From NCBI GenBank assembly GCA_017463155.1, contig JAFTPT010000027.1:62001-126000 (forward strand): a DNA stretch of 64,000 nucleotides. Reading direction: 5' to 3'. Shown one piece after another: positions 53,817 through 61,747 of the stretch (the first letter of the stretch is position 1; each line of letters opens with the position of its first letter). A program made the translations under genes and the position numbers. Source of the stretch: Blautia sp. GTDB lineage: Bacteria; Bacillota; Clostridia; Lachnospirales; Lachnospiraceae. The notes beneath the pieces are model-generated. The model searched no databases. It had not been told where the DNA came from and saw nothing but the letters and a program-made list of their open reading frames with translations.

Positions 53817-53851
53817 GAACGCGGGGACGACGCATCCCCGCGTTCGTTTTT
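53817..53851 (+). terminator. Strong terminator closing the STAND gene cluster
   Basis: Arms GAACGCGGGGA (53817-53827) and TCCCCGCGTTC (53835-53845) pair perfectly around a 7-nt loop and are followed by GTTTTTT. Confidence 0.88.
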
Positions 53852-53864
53852 TGAAGAGAAGACA

Positions 53865-53893
53865 TTGACAAGTGAAACTGATACAAATAGAAT
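53865..53893 (+). promoter_or_regulatory. Promoter of the YD-repeat protein gene
   Basis: TTGACA at 53865-53870 and TAGAAT at 53888-53893 with a 17-bp spacer, directly after the terminator. Confidence 0.7.
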
Positions 53894-53916
53894 CTTGTAT
53901 AGAAGGAGGATTCGAG

Positions 53917-54414
53917 ATGTTCAGCAAAAGCAGTCTATGCTGCCGGCAGGTTCCGGCACTTGTCATGGCAGGCCTGATCGCAGGCTTTTTCCCGGCAGCA
54001 GCCGTGGATACCTGTGCCGAAGAGACGGATGAGCCAAAGGTCGTCTATGAGGTCACCTACGGATCGGACATCGATACGACCCACTATGTCTATGACGACC
54101 AGGGACACAGGATCCGTCTGGAGAAGATGTACTATCCGGAGACGGACCCTTACAAGACCATCAGCTATACATACAACGAAGCCGGGAATCTGATTCACTG
54201 TGAGGATGATTACGGCGCCTACAGTGATTTTGACGAGGATGGGAATCTTCTTTACCATCAGGCGGACGATGGTGACTACGAACGCTATGATGAACTGGGG
54301 CGGATCGTTGAGGAGGTTGACCAGAATAGCGGCAACGCCAGCTATTATACGTATACCTACGAGGGTGATACGGACATCTACAGCAAGCTCCTGCCGATGA
54401 GCGAGGGGGAATAA
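53917..54414 (+). CDS. Small exported YD-repeat-like protein
   Basis: A 165-residue protein beginning at ATG 53917 behind AGAAGGAGG. A hydrophobic stretch (PALVMAGLIAGFFPAAA) acts as signal peptide. The mature part consists of Rhs/YD-like units: YVYDDQGHRIRLEKMYYPE, YTYNEAGNLIHCED, DFDEDGNLLYHQAD, YDELGRIVEEVD. Only about five units are present, far fewer than in Rhs toxins, and no toxin domain follows. It probably binds carbohydrate or another surface ligand. The next gene begins 3 bp after its stop. Confidence 0.7.
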   Translation: MFSKSSLCCRQVPALVMAGLIAGFFPAAAVDTCAEETDEPKVVYEVTYGSDIDTTHYVYDDQGHRIRLEKMYYPETDPYKTISYTYNEAGNLIHCEDDYGAYSDFDEDGNLLYHQADDGDYERYDELGRIVEEVDQNSGNASYYTYTYEGDTDIYSKLLPMSEGE

Positions 54415-54417
54415 GGA

Positions 54418-56004
54418 ATGGGAATGTATGTGAACCCCGGGAATCGGGCTTTTGCAGAGGTTGCAGATTCAGATTATGTGGATAAGACGGGAATGATTGG
54501 TCTGATCAATCAGACAATCGGAAAAAAGAATAAGCTGACATGTGTCAGCAGGCCTAGACGCTTTGGCAAATCATGGGCGGCCAAAATGTTGGCCGCATAT
54601 TATGATTGCTCCTGCGATTCGCACGAACTGTTTGACAGCAGAAAGATTGCCGGTACAAAGGAATACCGGACATTTATGAATCAGTATAACGTAATCTGTT
54701 TTGATGTGACGTCATTTATCAATCTGGCGCAGCAGAAGAATATCTCTCTTGAAAAGATTCCAAATCTGATCGGGAATGAAATTCATAAGGAACTGTATAA
54801 TCTGGATCCTCACTGGAATCCAGCGGACGATGTGGAGAGCAGCCTTATCCGTTGCGTAGAAAAACCAGGTGGCAGACCATTTGTTTTTATCATAGATGAA
54901 TGGGATGCATTGATCCGGGAGGCGAAGAACGATGAAGAGACACAGAGAAGATATCTTACCATGATTCGTGGATGGTTCAAGAGCATCAGCTTTACACCGA
55001 AAGTTGTCGCGGCTGCGTATATGACCGGCATTCTTCCAATCAAAAAGGATGGATCACAGTCAGCGATCTCGGATTTCCATGAATACTCCATGCTGTATCC
55101 CGGCAAATTTGCCAGGTATACCGGATTTTCTGAAATGGAAGTCCGACGTCTGTGTAAAAGGAACAAGATGGAGTTTGACGAAGTCAGAACATGGTATGAC
55201 GGGTACAAACTTTTCGGAGCAACGGCCGTATACAACCCGTTTTCTGTGATGAGCGCCATGAATGAAGGCACCTGCCGGTCATTCTGGGGAATGACGTCAG
55301 CAGCAGAAGGGCTTACTACGTATATCCGAATGAACTTCGACGGCCTACAGGAAACCATTGCAAATCTGATTGCAGGCTCTGAAACCGATGTCAATACAAC
55401 CCGTTTTCAGAATGACCTTGAGCGTTTCAGAACAAAAGATGATATTTTGACTCTCCTGATCCACCTGGGATATCTGACCTATGATACTGCATCCGGAACA
55501 ACGCATATTCCAAATGAGGAGGTCCGTGAGGAATTTATAAACTTCCTTGCGGAAGATGATGTCGGGGAGCATTGGAGCACTTTGATCGGGCGTTCCAGGC
55601 AATTGCTTAAGGATACTCTGTCAGGAAACGAAGATCCGGTCGCGGCCGCAATGGAAGAGATCCGTAATGAGCAGTATGCACCTCAGTATTACAACAACGA
55701 GCAGGCGCTGCGAGCCATCATCAAGTATGCCTATCTGGCAGCCTTCGGAAAATACGTAAAAATAGAAGAACTTCCTTCCGGGAAGGGCCTTGCGGATGTA
55801 GTCTTTATTCCAACGCCGCTTACAAAGCTTCCCGCGATGCTCATAGAGATGAAATGGAATAAATCGGCGGAAGGTGCGATTGCGCAGATCCGGGACAGGC
55901 GGTATATGTCTTCCCTGCAGCCGTTTGCCGGGAACATTCTGCTGATAGGGATCAACTATTCCGAAAAGACCGGAAAGCATAGCTGTAAAATTGAAAAGGC
56001 ATGA
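54418..56004 (+). CDS. AAA-ATPase-like / PD-(D/E)XK nuclease-superfamily protein
   Basis: A 528-residue protein of the AAA-ATPase_like plus PDDEXK_9 group. Residues 4-30 carry the family start (NPGNRAFAEVADSDYVDKTGMI). Walker A is RPRRFGKSW (Lys51) and Walker B is FVFIIDEWD. The C-terminal part has GLADVVFIPT and MLIEMKWNKSAEGAIAQI, the core of a PD-(D/E)XK fold. These proteins are very common in gut anaerobes, often in many copies, and their role is unsettled. The region is more AT-rich than its neighbours, consistent with transfer. A second in-frame ATG lies 6 bp in. Confidence 0.88.
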   Translation: MGMYVNPGNRAFAEVADSDYVDKTGMIGLINQTIGKKNKLTCVSRPRRFGKSWAAKMLAAYYDCSCDSHELFDSRKIAGTKEYRTFMNQYNVICFDVTSFINLAQQKNISLEKIPNLIGNEIHKELYNLDPHWNPADDVESSLIRCVEKPGGRPFVFIIDEWDALIREAKNDEETQRRYLTMIRGWFKSISFTPKVVAAAYMTGILPIKKDGSQSAISDFHEYSMLYPGKFARYTGFSEMEVRRLCKRNKMEFDEVRTWYDGYKLFGATAVYNPFSVMSAMNEGTCRSFWGMTSAAEGLTTYIRMNFDGLQETIANLIAGSETDVNTTRFQNDLERFRTKDDILTLLIHLGYLTYDTASGTTHIPNEEVREEFINFLAEDDVGEHWSTLIGRSRQLLKDTLSGNEDPVAAAMEEIRNEQYAPQYYNNEQALRAIIKYAYLAAFGKYVKIEELPSGKGLADVVFIPTPLTKLPAMLIEMKWNKSAEGAIAQIRDRRYMSSLQPFAGNILLIGINYSEKTGKHSCKIEKA

Positions 56005-56023
56005 ATGGAATAGCAGGAATCAG

Positions 56024-56050
56024 AGCGCTACAAAAAGTGGCGCTCTTTTT
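56024..56050 (+). terminator. Terminator after the AAA/PDDEXK gene
   Basis: AGCGCTAC (56024-56031) pairs with GTGGCGCT (56037-56044, one G-T pair) and is followed by CTTTTTG. Confidence 0.7.
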
Positions 56051-56120
56051 GCTACGGTTTTTTCAGAGACTGCGTGAAAATAAATTTTTCGCTTTCGTTT
56101 TGATATATTCTTTTGTTACA

Positions 56121-56855
56121 GTTCCGGGAAGACTGCGGACAAATACAAAAGTATTGGATATTGACAGCCAGGTGCTTACTGAACTTAATGAAAAAGGCGG
56201 GAGAGTTGAACAATCGGATATTGAAACTCTTAAATCTGTCATCAGGAAGGAAGCGCCAGGGTGCAGTATTGTAATATTGGCAGGGAGTGTTCCGCAAGGT
56301 GTACAGGATACGATCTACGCCGAACTGATTGCAGAGCTAAAATCTATAGATGCCAAGGTTATTCTGGACGCAGAAAAGAGCCTTTTGGTGAAGGGAATCG
56401 ACGAGGCTCCTTATCTGATTAAACCGAATCTTTATGAATATAACATGTTTGTGGGAGAGAATTGCAGAACGCTAAGCGATGTGGTGAGAAATGTGACGAA
56501 AATACTTGATAAGAATGTAGAAATAGCCTGCATTTCTTTCGGAGCATATGGAGCGATGATCTGCAGCAAAAAAGAAGCTTATTATGCAAAGGGACTGAAA
56601 TTAGATGTCCGGGGAATTCAAGGGGCCGGAGACTCGATGGTTGCCGGTATATCCAAAGCAATGAATCAAGGAAAAGGTATTGAAGTGATGCTACGATACG
56701 GAATGGCTGCATCAGCAGGCTCGCTGGTACTGGATGGAACACAGATGTGTGATAAAGGTGGCTTTGATGCCTATCTTGATAAAATTGAAACTGTAGACAT
56801 TACGGAAATGATCAAGGGAGAGGAATTGCCGATAGGAGGTACAATCATTTGTTAA
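56121..56855 (+). pseudogene. 5'-truncated 1-phosphofructokinase/PfkB-type sugar kinase remnant
   Basis: From VPGRLRTNTKVLDID onward the frame matches the C-terminal two thirds of PfkB-family kinases of the FruK type: GSVPQGV, LIKPNLYEYNMFVG, ISFGAYGAM and the catalytic IQGAGDSMVAG are all present. The first roughly 90-100 residues, which hold substrate-binding elements, are missing. The sequence upstream (56001-56120) is unrelated, comprises the terminator of the preceding gene and gives no suitable start with a ribosome site. An intact gene would give about 305-310 residues. The fragment is AT-rich and is a relic of a deletion or insertion event. Confidence 0.75.
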
Positions 56856-56868
56856 TCGGATGCTATTA

Positions 56869-56910
56869 AAAGACCGGGGAACAGTCGCAGGACTCTGTTC
56901 CCCGGTCTTT
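56869..56910. terminator. Bidirectional hairpin terminator
   Basis: Sixteen-base arms AAAGACCGGGGAACAG (56869-56884) and its complement (56895-56910) pair perfectly. It separates the fruK remnant from the convergent DUF4317 gene and has TTTTAAT on the minus-strand side. Confidence 0.8.
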
Positions 56911-56922
56911 CACGTACAGCAC

Positions 56923-58056
56923 TCATTCTTCTTCCCGCAGGTGTACGTGGATGCCGTTGACCTCCACATCACCCTCCAGCGGGACGACGAGGCATCTGCG
57001 GCCGTCGATGACCTGCACCTCGATCAGCTCCGCCTGGGAGGGTACGACCTGGACGACGACGTCGGGCGTTCGCACTTGCATCTTACGGGTGTTGGTGATG
57101 TTGGCGGCCATCAGGGACGAATCCTCGCCGGCCGTGACGTCATAGGTCTCGTCAAAAACTTCAAGCTTGTCATCGGATGCGCCGCTTTCCTCCAGGAGGC
57201 GGCGCACCTCTGCTTTTGTCAGCATGACTGGGTCCGGCTCCTCCTTCTGGGAGATGATCAGGTCGTTGAGCTTTTCGTGGAGCTGGACGACAGTGTCGTA
57301 GTCGCAGTCCTCGCCAAGAGTCTCCTCCACGAGCGCGTTGAAGGTATTCTGCTGGTTCTGCGCGGAAAGAGGCGCCACGCAGCCAAGGAACTGGTCCACG
57401 AACAGTGAATGCAGCTGCTCGGGCTTCCGGGCATAGTAGAGCACCTGGTGGATGTCAGCGCTCTGGTCATGGAAGGCCGGGAACAGGAATCCCACGTCCG
57501 GCATCTCGACGATCCAGTCACGGATGCGGTCCTCGATGGCATTGGTAGCCGCGTTGTAGCAGAGGCCTGCCTTGGACAGGTTGACGGGACAGATACAGAA
57601 AAGAAGGTGCTCGTAGATCTCGTCGGAGGCGTCGAACATTTCGGTCCCGTCCAGCGATTTTCCCGGAATGTCGTAGACGCCGTGGATCAGGATGATATAG
57701 TAGTTCTCCGCATAGTCATAGTACTCAATGACCTTGTCATAAAAGGCGTCCAGCAGGGCGTCGTCGGTCAGGCGGCTCCTGCGCAGCGCCAGCAGGAACT
57801 CCTGGGTTCCGTCCTGGGCCTCCTGCTCGAGCGGAAATTCCATGGTCATGAGATTCCGGCCGATGGTGCCGGAGAGGCTTTTGCGGAAAATGTCCATGTA
57901 CTTGAAGATCTCTTCCTCGGACAGGGACAGAAAAGCCTCCTTGAGCTCGGTCTTTTTGCTTTTTTCCGCGTCCACGTAGCATCCGCAGATGCGCGTGATG
58001 CAGCAGGCTTCCGGGATGAACTGCTTTTTGATCTCGGTGATCTCTTTTTTATTCAT
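56923..58056 (-). CDS. DUF4317 family protein
   Basis: A 377-residue cytoplasmic protein. The start MNKKEITEIKKQF and the segments TRICGCYVDAEK, ENYYIILIHGVYDIP and CPVNLSKAGLCYN are typical of DUF4317, a family largely confined to Clostridia. No catalytic motif is evident. The start at 58056 was chosen because homology begins there, although no strong ribosome site precedes it on the minus strand. A promoter lies about 100 nt upstream. A monocistronic gene of unknown function. Confidence 0.8.
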   Translation of the reverse strand: MNKKEITEIKKQFIPEACCITRICGCYVDAEKSKKTELKEAFLSLSEEEIFKYMDIFRKSLSGTIGRNLMTMEFPLEQEAQDGTQEFLLALRRSRLTDDALLDAFYDKVIEYYDYAENYYIILIHGVYDIPGKSLDGTEMFDASDEIYEHLLFCICPVNLSKAGLCYNAATNAIEDRIRDWIVEMPDVGFLFPAFHDQSADIHQVLYYARKPEQLHSLFVDQFLGCVAPLSAQNQQNTFNALVEETLGEDCDYDTVVQLHEKLNDLIISQKEEPDPVMLTKAEVRRLLEESGASDDKLEVFDETYDVTAGEDSSLMAANITNTRKMQVRTPDVVVQVVPSQAELIEVQVIDGRRCLVVPLEGDVEVNGIHVHLREEE

Positions 58057-58152
58057 ATGATGATCGACGGACCGGCAGACGCACCGGTCCTTTTTCCTTT
58101 CTGAAAGATACTGTCGCAAGGGCCGTCTGCGACGGCCTGATTCAGCGTTCCC

Positions 58153-58182
58153 AGTATAACACAAGGAGAAGGGGTCTTGCAA
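58153..58182 (-). promoter_or_regulatory. Promoter of the DUF4317 gene
   Basis: On the minus strand TTGCAA (58182-58177) is followed, 18 bp on, by TATACT (58158-58153). The leader to the start is about 95 nt. Confidence 0.6.
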
Positions 58183-58309
58183 ATGCGAAGAGAATTCACT
58201 AAGATAATGATGCCGGGCGTGAAAGGGTCGTGTCTTCATCAGGCAGAGGACGGCTTTTGAGGATCCCCGGTCATGAACAAAAAACACAGGAGACATTTGA
58301 TAACAGCAG

Positions 58310-59746
58310 ATGAAGAAGGATTATCTTGAGACGGTCCGGACCGGTGGACAACTGAATAAAAAGGAGCAGATGCTGCTGATCATACAGCTCAGTATCCCTG
58401 CCATTCTGGCGCAGGTTTCCTCGGTGATCATGCAGTACATCGACGCATCCATGGTAGGCCGGCTCGGCGCGGAGGCGTCTGCGTCGATCGGGCTGGTATC
58501 TTCCACCACCTGGCTGATGGGAGGTCTTTGCAATGCCGCGGGCATCGGTTTTACGGTACAGGTGGCTCACAAGATCGGAGCCGGCCGGAACCGGGATGCC
58601 AGGAGGATCGTACGCCATGGACTTTTGTACCTGCTGGGGTTCAGCCTTGTTCTGGCTGCGCTCGGCTGTTTTCTCAGCTTTTTCCTTCCGGGATGGCTCG
58701 GCGGCGATGCGTCGATCCGGAAGATGGCAGGGAGCTATTTTCTGGTCTATGCCCTTGCTCTGCCGGCTCTCCAGATGCGGATGGCTGCCGGAGGAATGCT
58801 GCAGAGCAGCGGCAACATGCGGATCCCCAGCGCCCTGAACATTCTCATGTGCGTGCTGGATGTCCTTTTCAATTCGGTCCTGATCTTTCCCTCGCTCCGG
58901 ATCGGAAGCATCCGCATTCCCGGGGCAGGGCTCGGCGTGACCGGCGCCGCACTCGGCACAGCGCTTTCGGAAGTGGTGGTCAGTATTCTTATGCTTCTGT
59001 TTTTGCTGGTACGGTCGGAAGAACTGCATATACGAAGAGGAGAGCGGGCTTCGTTTCAAAAAGAAGAATTGATGACGGCGATCCGGATCGCTGTCCCTGT
59101 CGGCGTGGAATCGGCCGTGATGGGCGGCGCGTACGTGGTGTTCACCAGGATCGTCTCGCCTCTCGGAAACATCGCCCTGGCGGCGAATTCCTTTGCCATA
59201 ACGGCGGAGAGCCTCTGCTACATGCCCGGGTACGGGATCGCGGCGGCAGCCACGACCCTGATCGGCCAGAGCCTCGGCGCCGGACGGCAAAAGCTCGCCC
59301 GGCAGATGGGGCTTCTGACCACCGGCTTCGGAATGGCCGTCATGGCCGGAACCGGCGTGCTTCTGTATCTGCTTGCCCCGCAGATGATCGGCATCCTGAC
59401 GCCTGATCCGGAGATCCGCGCTCTCGGCACCCAGGTGCTCCGGATCGAGGCCTTTGCGGAACCGATGTTCGCGGCGTCCATCGTGGCCTCCGGTGTTTTC
59501 CGTGGCGCAGGGGACACGCTGGTCCCCAGCGTGATGAATTTTGTCAGTATGTGGCTGGTGCGTCTTACCCTGGCGGCCATTCTGGCACCGAGGCTGGGCC
59601 TTCGCGGCGCCTGGATCGCCATGTGCATCGAGCTCTGGGTGCGGGGGCTCTTGTTCCTGGGGCGTCTCGTACGGCAAGACAGGGGACGGTTCTCTGTCTT
59701 TTTCCGTTCCTCGGCAAAGCAAGAAGTAATAAAGCCAAATCGTTGA
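58310..59746 (+). CDS. MATE family multidrug/sodium antiporter
   Basis: A 478-residue membrane protein with about 12 predicted helices in two MATE repeats. The opening ILLSIPAIL-like helix, YIDASMVGRLGAEASASIGL and the second-half GYGIAAAATTLIGQSLGAG are classic. It would export cationic compounds using sodium or protons. The last 24 residues (RQDRGRFSVFFRSSAKQ...) are coded by a half copy of the REP-like element, so the native C-terminus has been replaced. CAGGAGACA lies upstream of the ATG. No local regulator is evident. Confidence 0.9.
   Translation: MKKDYLETVRTGGQLNKKEQMLLIIQLSIPAILAQVSSVIMQYIDASMVGRLGAEASASIGLVSSTTWLMGGLCNAAGIGFTVQVAHKIGAGRNRDARRIVRHGLLYLLGFSLVLAALGCFLSFFLPGWLGGDASIRKMAGSYFLVYALALPALQMRMAAGGMLQSSGNMRIPSALNILMCVLDVLFNSVLIFPSLRIGSIRIPGAGLGVTGAALGTALSEVVVSILMLLFLLVRSEELHIRRGERASFQKEELMTAIRIAVPVGVESAVMGGAYVVFTRIVSPLGNIALAANSFAITAESLCYMPGYGIAAAATTLIGQSLGAGRQKLARQMGLLTTGFGMAVMAGTGVLLYLLAPQMIGILTPDPEIRALGTQVLRIEAFAEPMFAASIVASGVFRGAGDTLVPSVMNFVSMWLVRLTLAAILAPRLGLRGAWIAMCIELWVRGLLFLGRLVRQDRGRFSVFFRSSAKQEVIKPNR
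59674..59725. repeat. REP-like element, copy 6 (half copy inside the MATE gene end)
   Basis: GCAAGACAGGGGACGGTTCT (59674-59693) is the left arm of copies 4 and 5. The right arm is absent or decayed into GGCAAAGCAAG. It is read as the last codons of the MATE gene. Only the left half is convincing. Confidence 0.8.
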
Positions 59747-59894
59747 GCACACTGATCAAATCCAACCGGTATCCAGATATCTCATATGGCTTCAAACTAT
59801 CATACAATAACATTGGACATGATGCAGGTATTTATACATTCCCATATTTTTGCGCGTTTTTGATGAGAAGATTCATGGTTTCTCAGGAGGTTTT

Positions 59895-60044
59895 ATGAGA
59901 TCGATCCATCTTGCGGTCGAGGTCGGACCTCTTCAGAATTTCTTCCCGGCGGAGGAATACCACCAGAAATATCTGGACAAGAATCCGGGCGTCTACTGTC
60001 ATATTCCGGCATGCTTTTACGAGATAGGGAAAAACCGGCCGTAA
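59895..60044 (+). pseudogene. 3' remnant of peptide methionine sulfoxide reductase (msrA)
   Basis: About 35 residues match the extreme C-terminus of Msr[31 protein letters not shown]. The remaining ~130 N-terminal residues, including the catalytic GCFW motif, are missing. The ATG at 59895 has GGAGG upstream by chance or through later fusion. The rest of 59747-60192 holds no gene that I can support; it becomes A-rich before the next gene. Confidence 0.72.
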
Positions 60045-60192
60045 AAAAACCGGAAAACGGCCCCTCAAAATCACAAAAACTGTGTGACACTTCTATGACA
60101 TTTCATGTGATAGGATGTATTCAGATAAAACAAAGGAACAAAAAAACTAAAACCAAATCACAGAAAAAAGAGAAAAGAAGGAGAAAAAAACC

Positions 60193-60498
60193 ATGACAGA
60201 AATGAACAAGATCAACAACGAGGAACTTGAGAACGTAGCAGGCGGAAACGACGGAATGCCAAGCAACGGATGGGTATACGGAACCGTACATGGTGTGGTA
60301 CACTACGATGACAGCTCCTGCCTGACCCTTCGGAACGCTCCGGATGGCGCTGTTATGTATACAAACGCAGGAAAGCCGATGGGATGGCAGAATGGTGAAT
60401 CTGCTCTGGTGCAGCCGAGCAGCCGTCAGGGCAACTGGGTACGGGCACAGTGGAACGGCAACTATGGCTGGACCAATGCCAACTACGTAAACTATTGA
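60193..60498 (+). CDS. Small SH3-domain protein with a double-glycine (bacteriocin-type) leader
   Basis: A 101-residue protein. The first 18 residues (MTEMNKINNEELENVAGG) have the form of a class II bacteriocin or Nif11-like leader: acidic residues, ELxxVxGG, and a Gly-Gly cleavage site. The remaining 83 residues are a bacterial SH3-like domain (SSCLTLRNAPDGAVMYTN, NWVRAQWNGNYGWTNANYVNY). By family knowledge the leader directs export and cleavage by a C39-peptidase ABC transporter, none of which is encoded in the window. AGAAGGAG precedes the ATG. The mature protein would be a wall-binding single domain, so the role is probably unlike that of a normal bacteriocin. Confidence 0.82.
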   Translation: MTEMNKINNEELENVAGGNDGMPSNGWVYGTVHGVVHYDDSSCLTLRNAPDGAVMYTNAGKPMGWQNGESALVQPSSRQGNWVRAQWNGNYGWTNANYVNY

Positions 60499-60521
60499 TC
60501 ATTGATCATAGAATAAAAAAC

Positions 60522-60567
60522 AAAAGCATTGCCGATGAACCGGGACAGGCTCGTCGGCAATGCTTTT
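60522..60567. terminator. Bidirectional terminator between the SH3 peptide and asparaginase genes
   Basis: Arms AAAAGCATTGCCGA (60522-60535) and TCGGCAATGCTTTT (60554-60567) pair perfectly, with a T on the plus strand and A-runs giving T on the minus strand. It serves both convergent genes. Confidence 0.85.
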
Positions 60568-60577
60568 TCATGGTTTT

Positions 60578-61579
60578 TTACACAAACAACAGGTCGTGGT
60601 TGATGGTCTTGTAAAAGAGATCCCGGCATGCGTCGTGGTCCCCGGTCTGGCCGAGGGCCCACATCATCTTGGTGACGGAGGCTTCCAGGGTCATATCGTA
60701 GGATTCAAGGATCCCGCAGCGTTCCTTGATGACTTTTCCCACCTGGTAGATATCCATGTCGCTTCCTTCATGTGTGACCTGTGTGCCGAGCACCACCAGC
60801 TTGCCGGCCGCACTCCATTTTTCGAGGGCGCGCAGAAAGCTGTCATCCCCGTAGTTCGGCAGGCCGCCGACGCCGAAGGATTCCAGAAGCAGGCCGTCAT
60901 AATGGTCGAAAAGCAGGTCGAGAACGTCGCCCCGGATGCCCGGGATCAGCTTTAAAAGAAACACCTTTGGATTCAGCTCGTGATAAAAAACAAGCGGGCT
61001 CGTATTCTGGTCCTTGTCATCGATGTAGAAGATGATCCGGTCATCGTGGATGGACGCGATGTCCGGGTAGTTGATGCTGGAAAAAGCATTGTAGCTGCGC
61101 GAAAATTCTTTTTTTGCCCGGGTACCGGCGATGACCTTTCCGCCAAAGACAATGGAGACGCCATGGGCACGCGGGTGTGAGGCAAACCGGAGGCTGTCCA
61201 GCAGATTGGAGCGGGCATCGGTGATGGCCAGGTCGATGGGCTTCTGGGCGCCTGTGATCACGACCGGGCGCCGGTTGTTCTGGATCAGATAGGAAAGAGC
61301 CGCCGCTGTGTAGGCCATGGTGTCCGTGCCGTGGCAGATGACGAAACCATCATAGAATTCATATTTACGTTCGATGAGACCCACCAATGTGAGCCAGTGG
61401 GTCGAATTCATATTCGTACTGTCGAGGGAGAATGGCTCCACCGTATCGATCGTACAGAATTCTGCAGCCTCCGGGACGTAGGAGAGAAGCTCCGCGGCGT
61501 CGATCTGGGGGCTCAGGCCGCTGTTCGTATATTTGGATGCGATCGTGCCGCCGGTGGCGATCAAGAGGATCTTTTTCAT
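60578..61579 (-). CDS. ansA: L-asparaginase, type I (cytoplasmic)
   Basis: A 333-residue amidohydrolase that converts asparagine to aspartate and ammonia. ATGGTIAS (residues 8-15) carries the nucleophile Thr, and HGTDTM (about 83-88) the second catalytic Thr-Asp pair. ITGAQKPIDLAITDARSNL is the usual subunit-contact region. There is no signal peptide, so it is the cytoplasmic type. The ATG read from 61579 has CAGGAG upstream on the minus strand. It ends at a shared terminator with the SH3-peptide gene. Confidence 0.93.
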   Translation of the reverse strand: MKKILLIATGGTIASKYTNSGLSPQIDAAELLSYVPEAAEFCTIDTVEPFSLDSTNMNSTHWLTLVGLIERKYEFYDGFVICHGTDTMAYTAAALSYLIQNNRRPVVITGAQKPIDLAITDARSNLLDSLRFASHPRAHGVSIVFGGKVIAGTRAKKEFSRSYNAFSSINYPDIASIHDDRIIFYIDDKDQNTSPLVFYHELNPKVFLLKLIPGIRGDVLDLLFDHYDGLLLESFGVGGLPNYGDDSFLRALEKWSAAGKLVVLGTQVTHEGSDMDIYQVGKVIKERCGILESYDMTLEASVTKMMWALGQTGDHDACRDLFYKTINHDLLFV

Positions 61580-61652
61580 GGGAAAACTCCTGTGATTGTA
61601 TTTGATATGTTCATGATAGCAGAAACGAGGGGATTTGAAAAGAAACCCCGAT

Positions 61653-61682
61653 AAAAAAGGGGCTCCTGCGTTCAGGAGCCCC
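61653..61682 (-). terminator. Terminator of hsp20
   Basis: Arms GGGGCTCCTG (61659-61668) and CAGGAGCCCC (61673-61682) pair perfectly around CGTT. On the minus strand the stem is followed by TTTTTT. Confidence 0.88.
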
Positions 61683-61747
61683 GGGATAAGGGGAAAATGT
61701 ATTGCTCTGTCTGACGCGGGTCAGCCGCGTTCCGGAATCGTCGTGTA

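Noticed and set aside
53917-54414. Rhs-type polymorphic toxin
   Set aside because: Only a handful of YD-like units exist, with no encapsulating shell length, no C-terminal toxin and no immunity gene.
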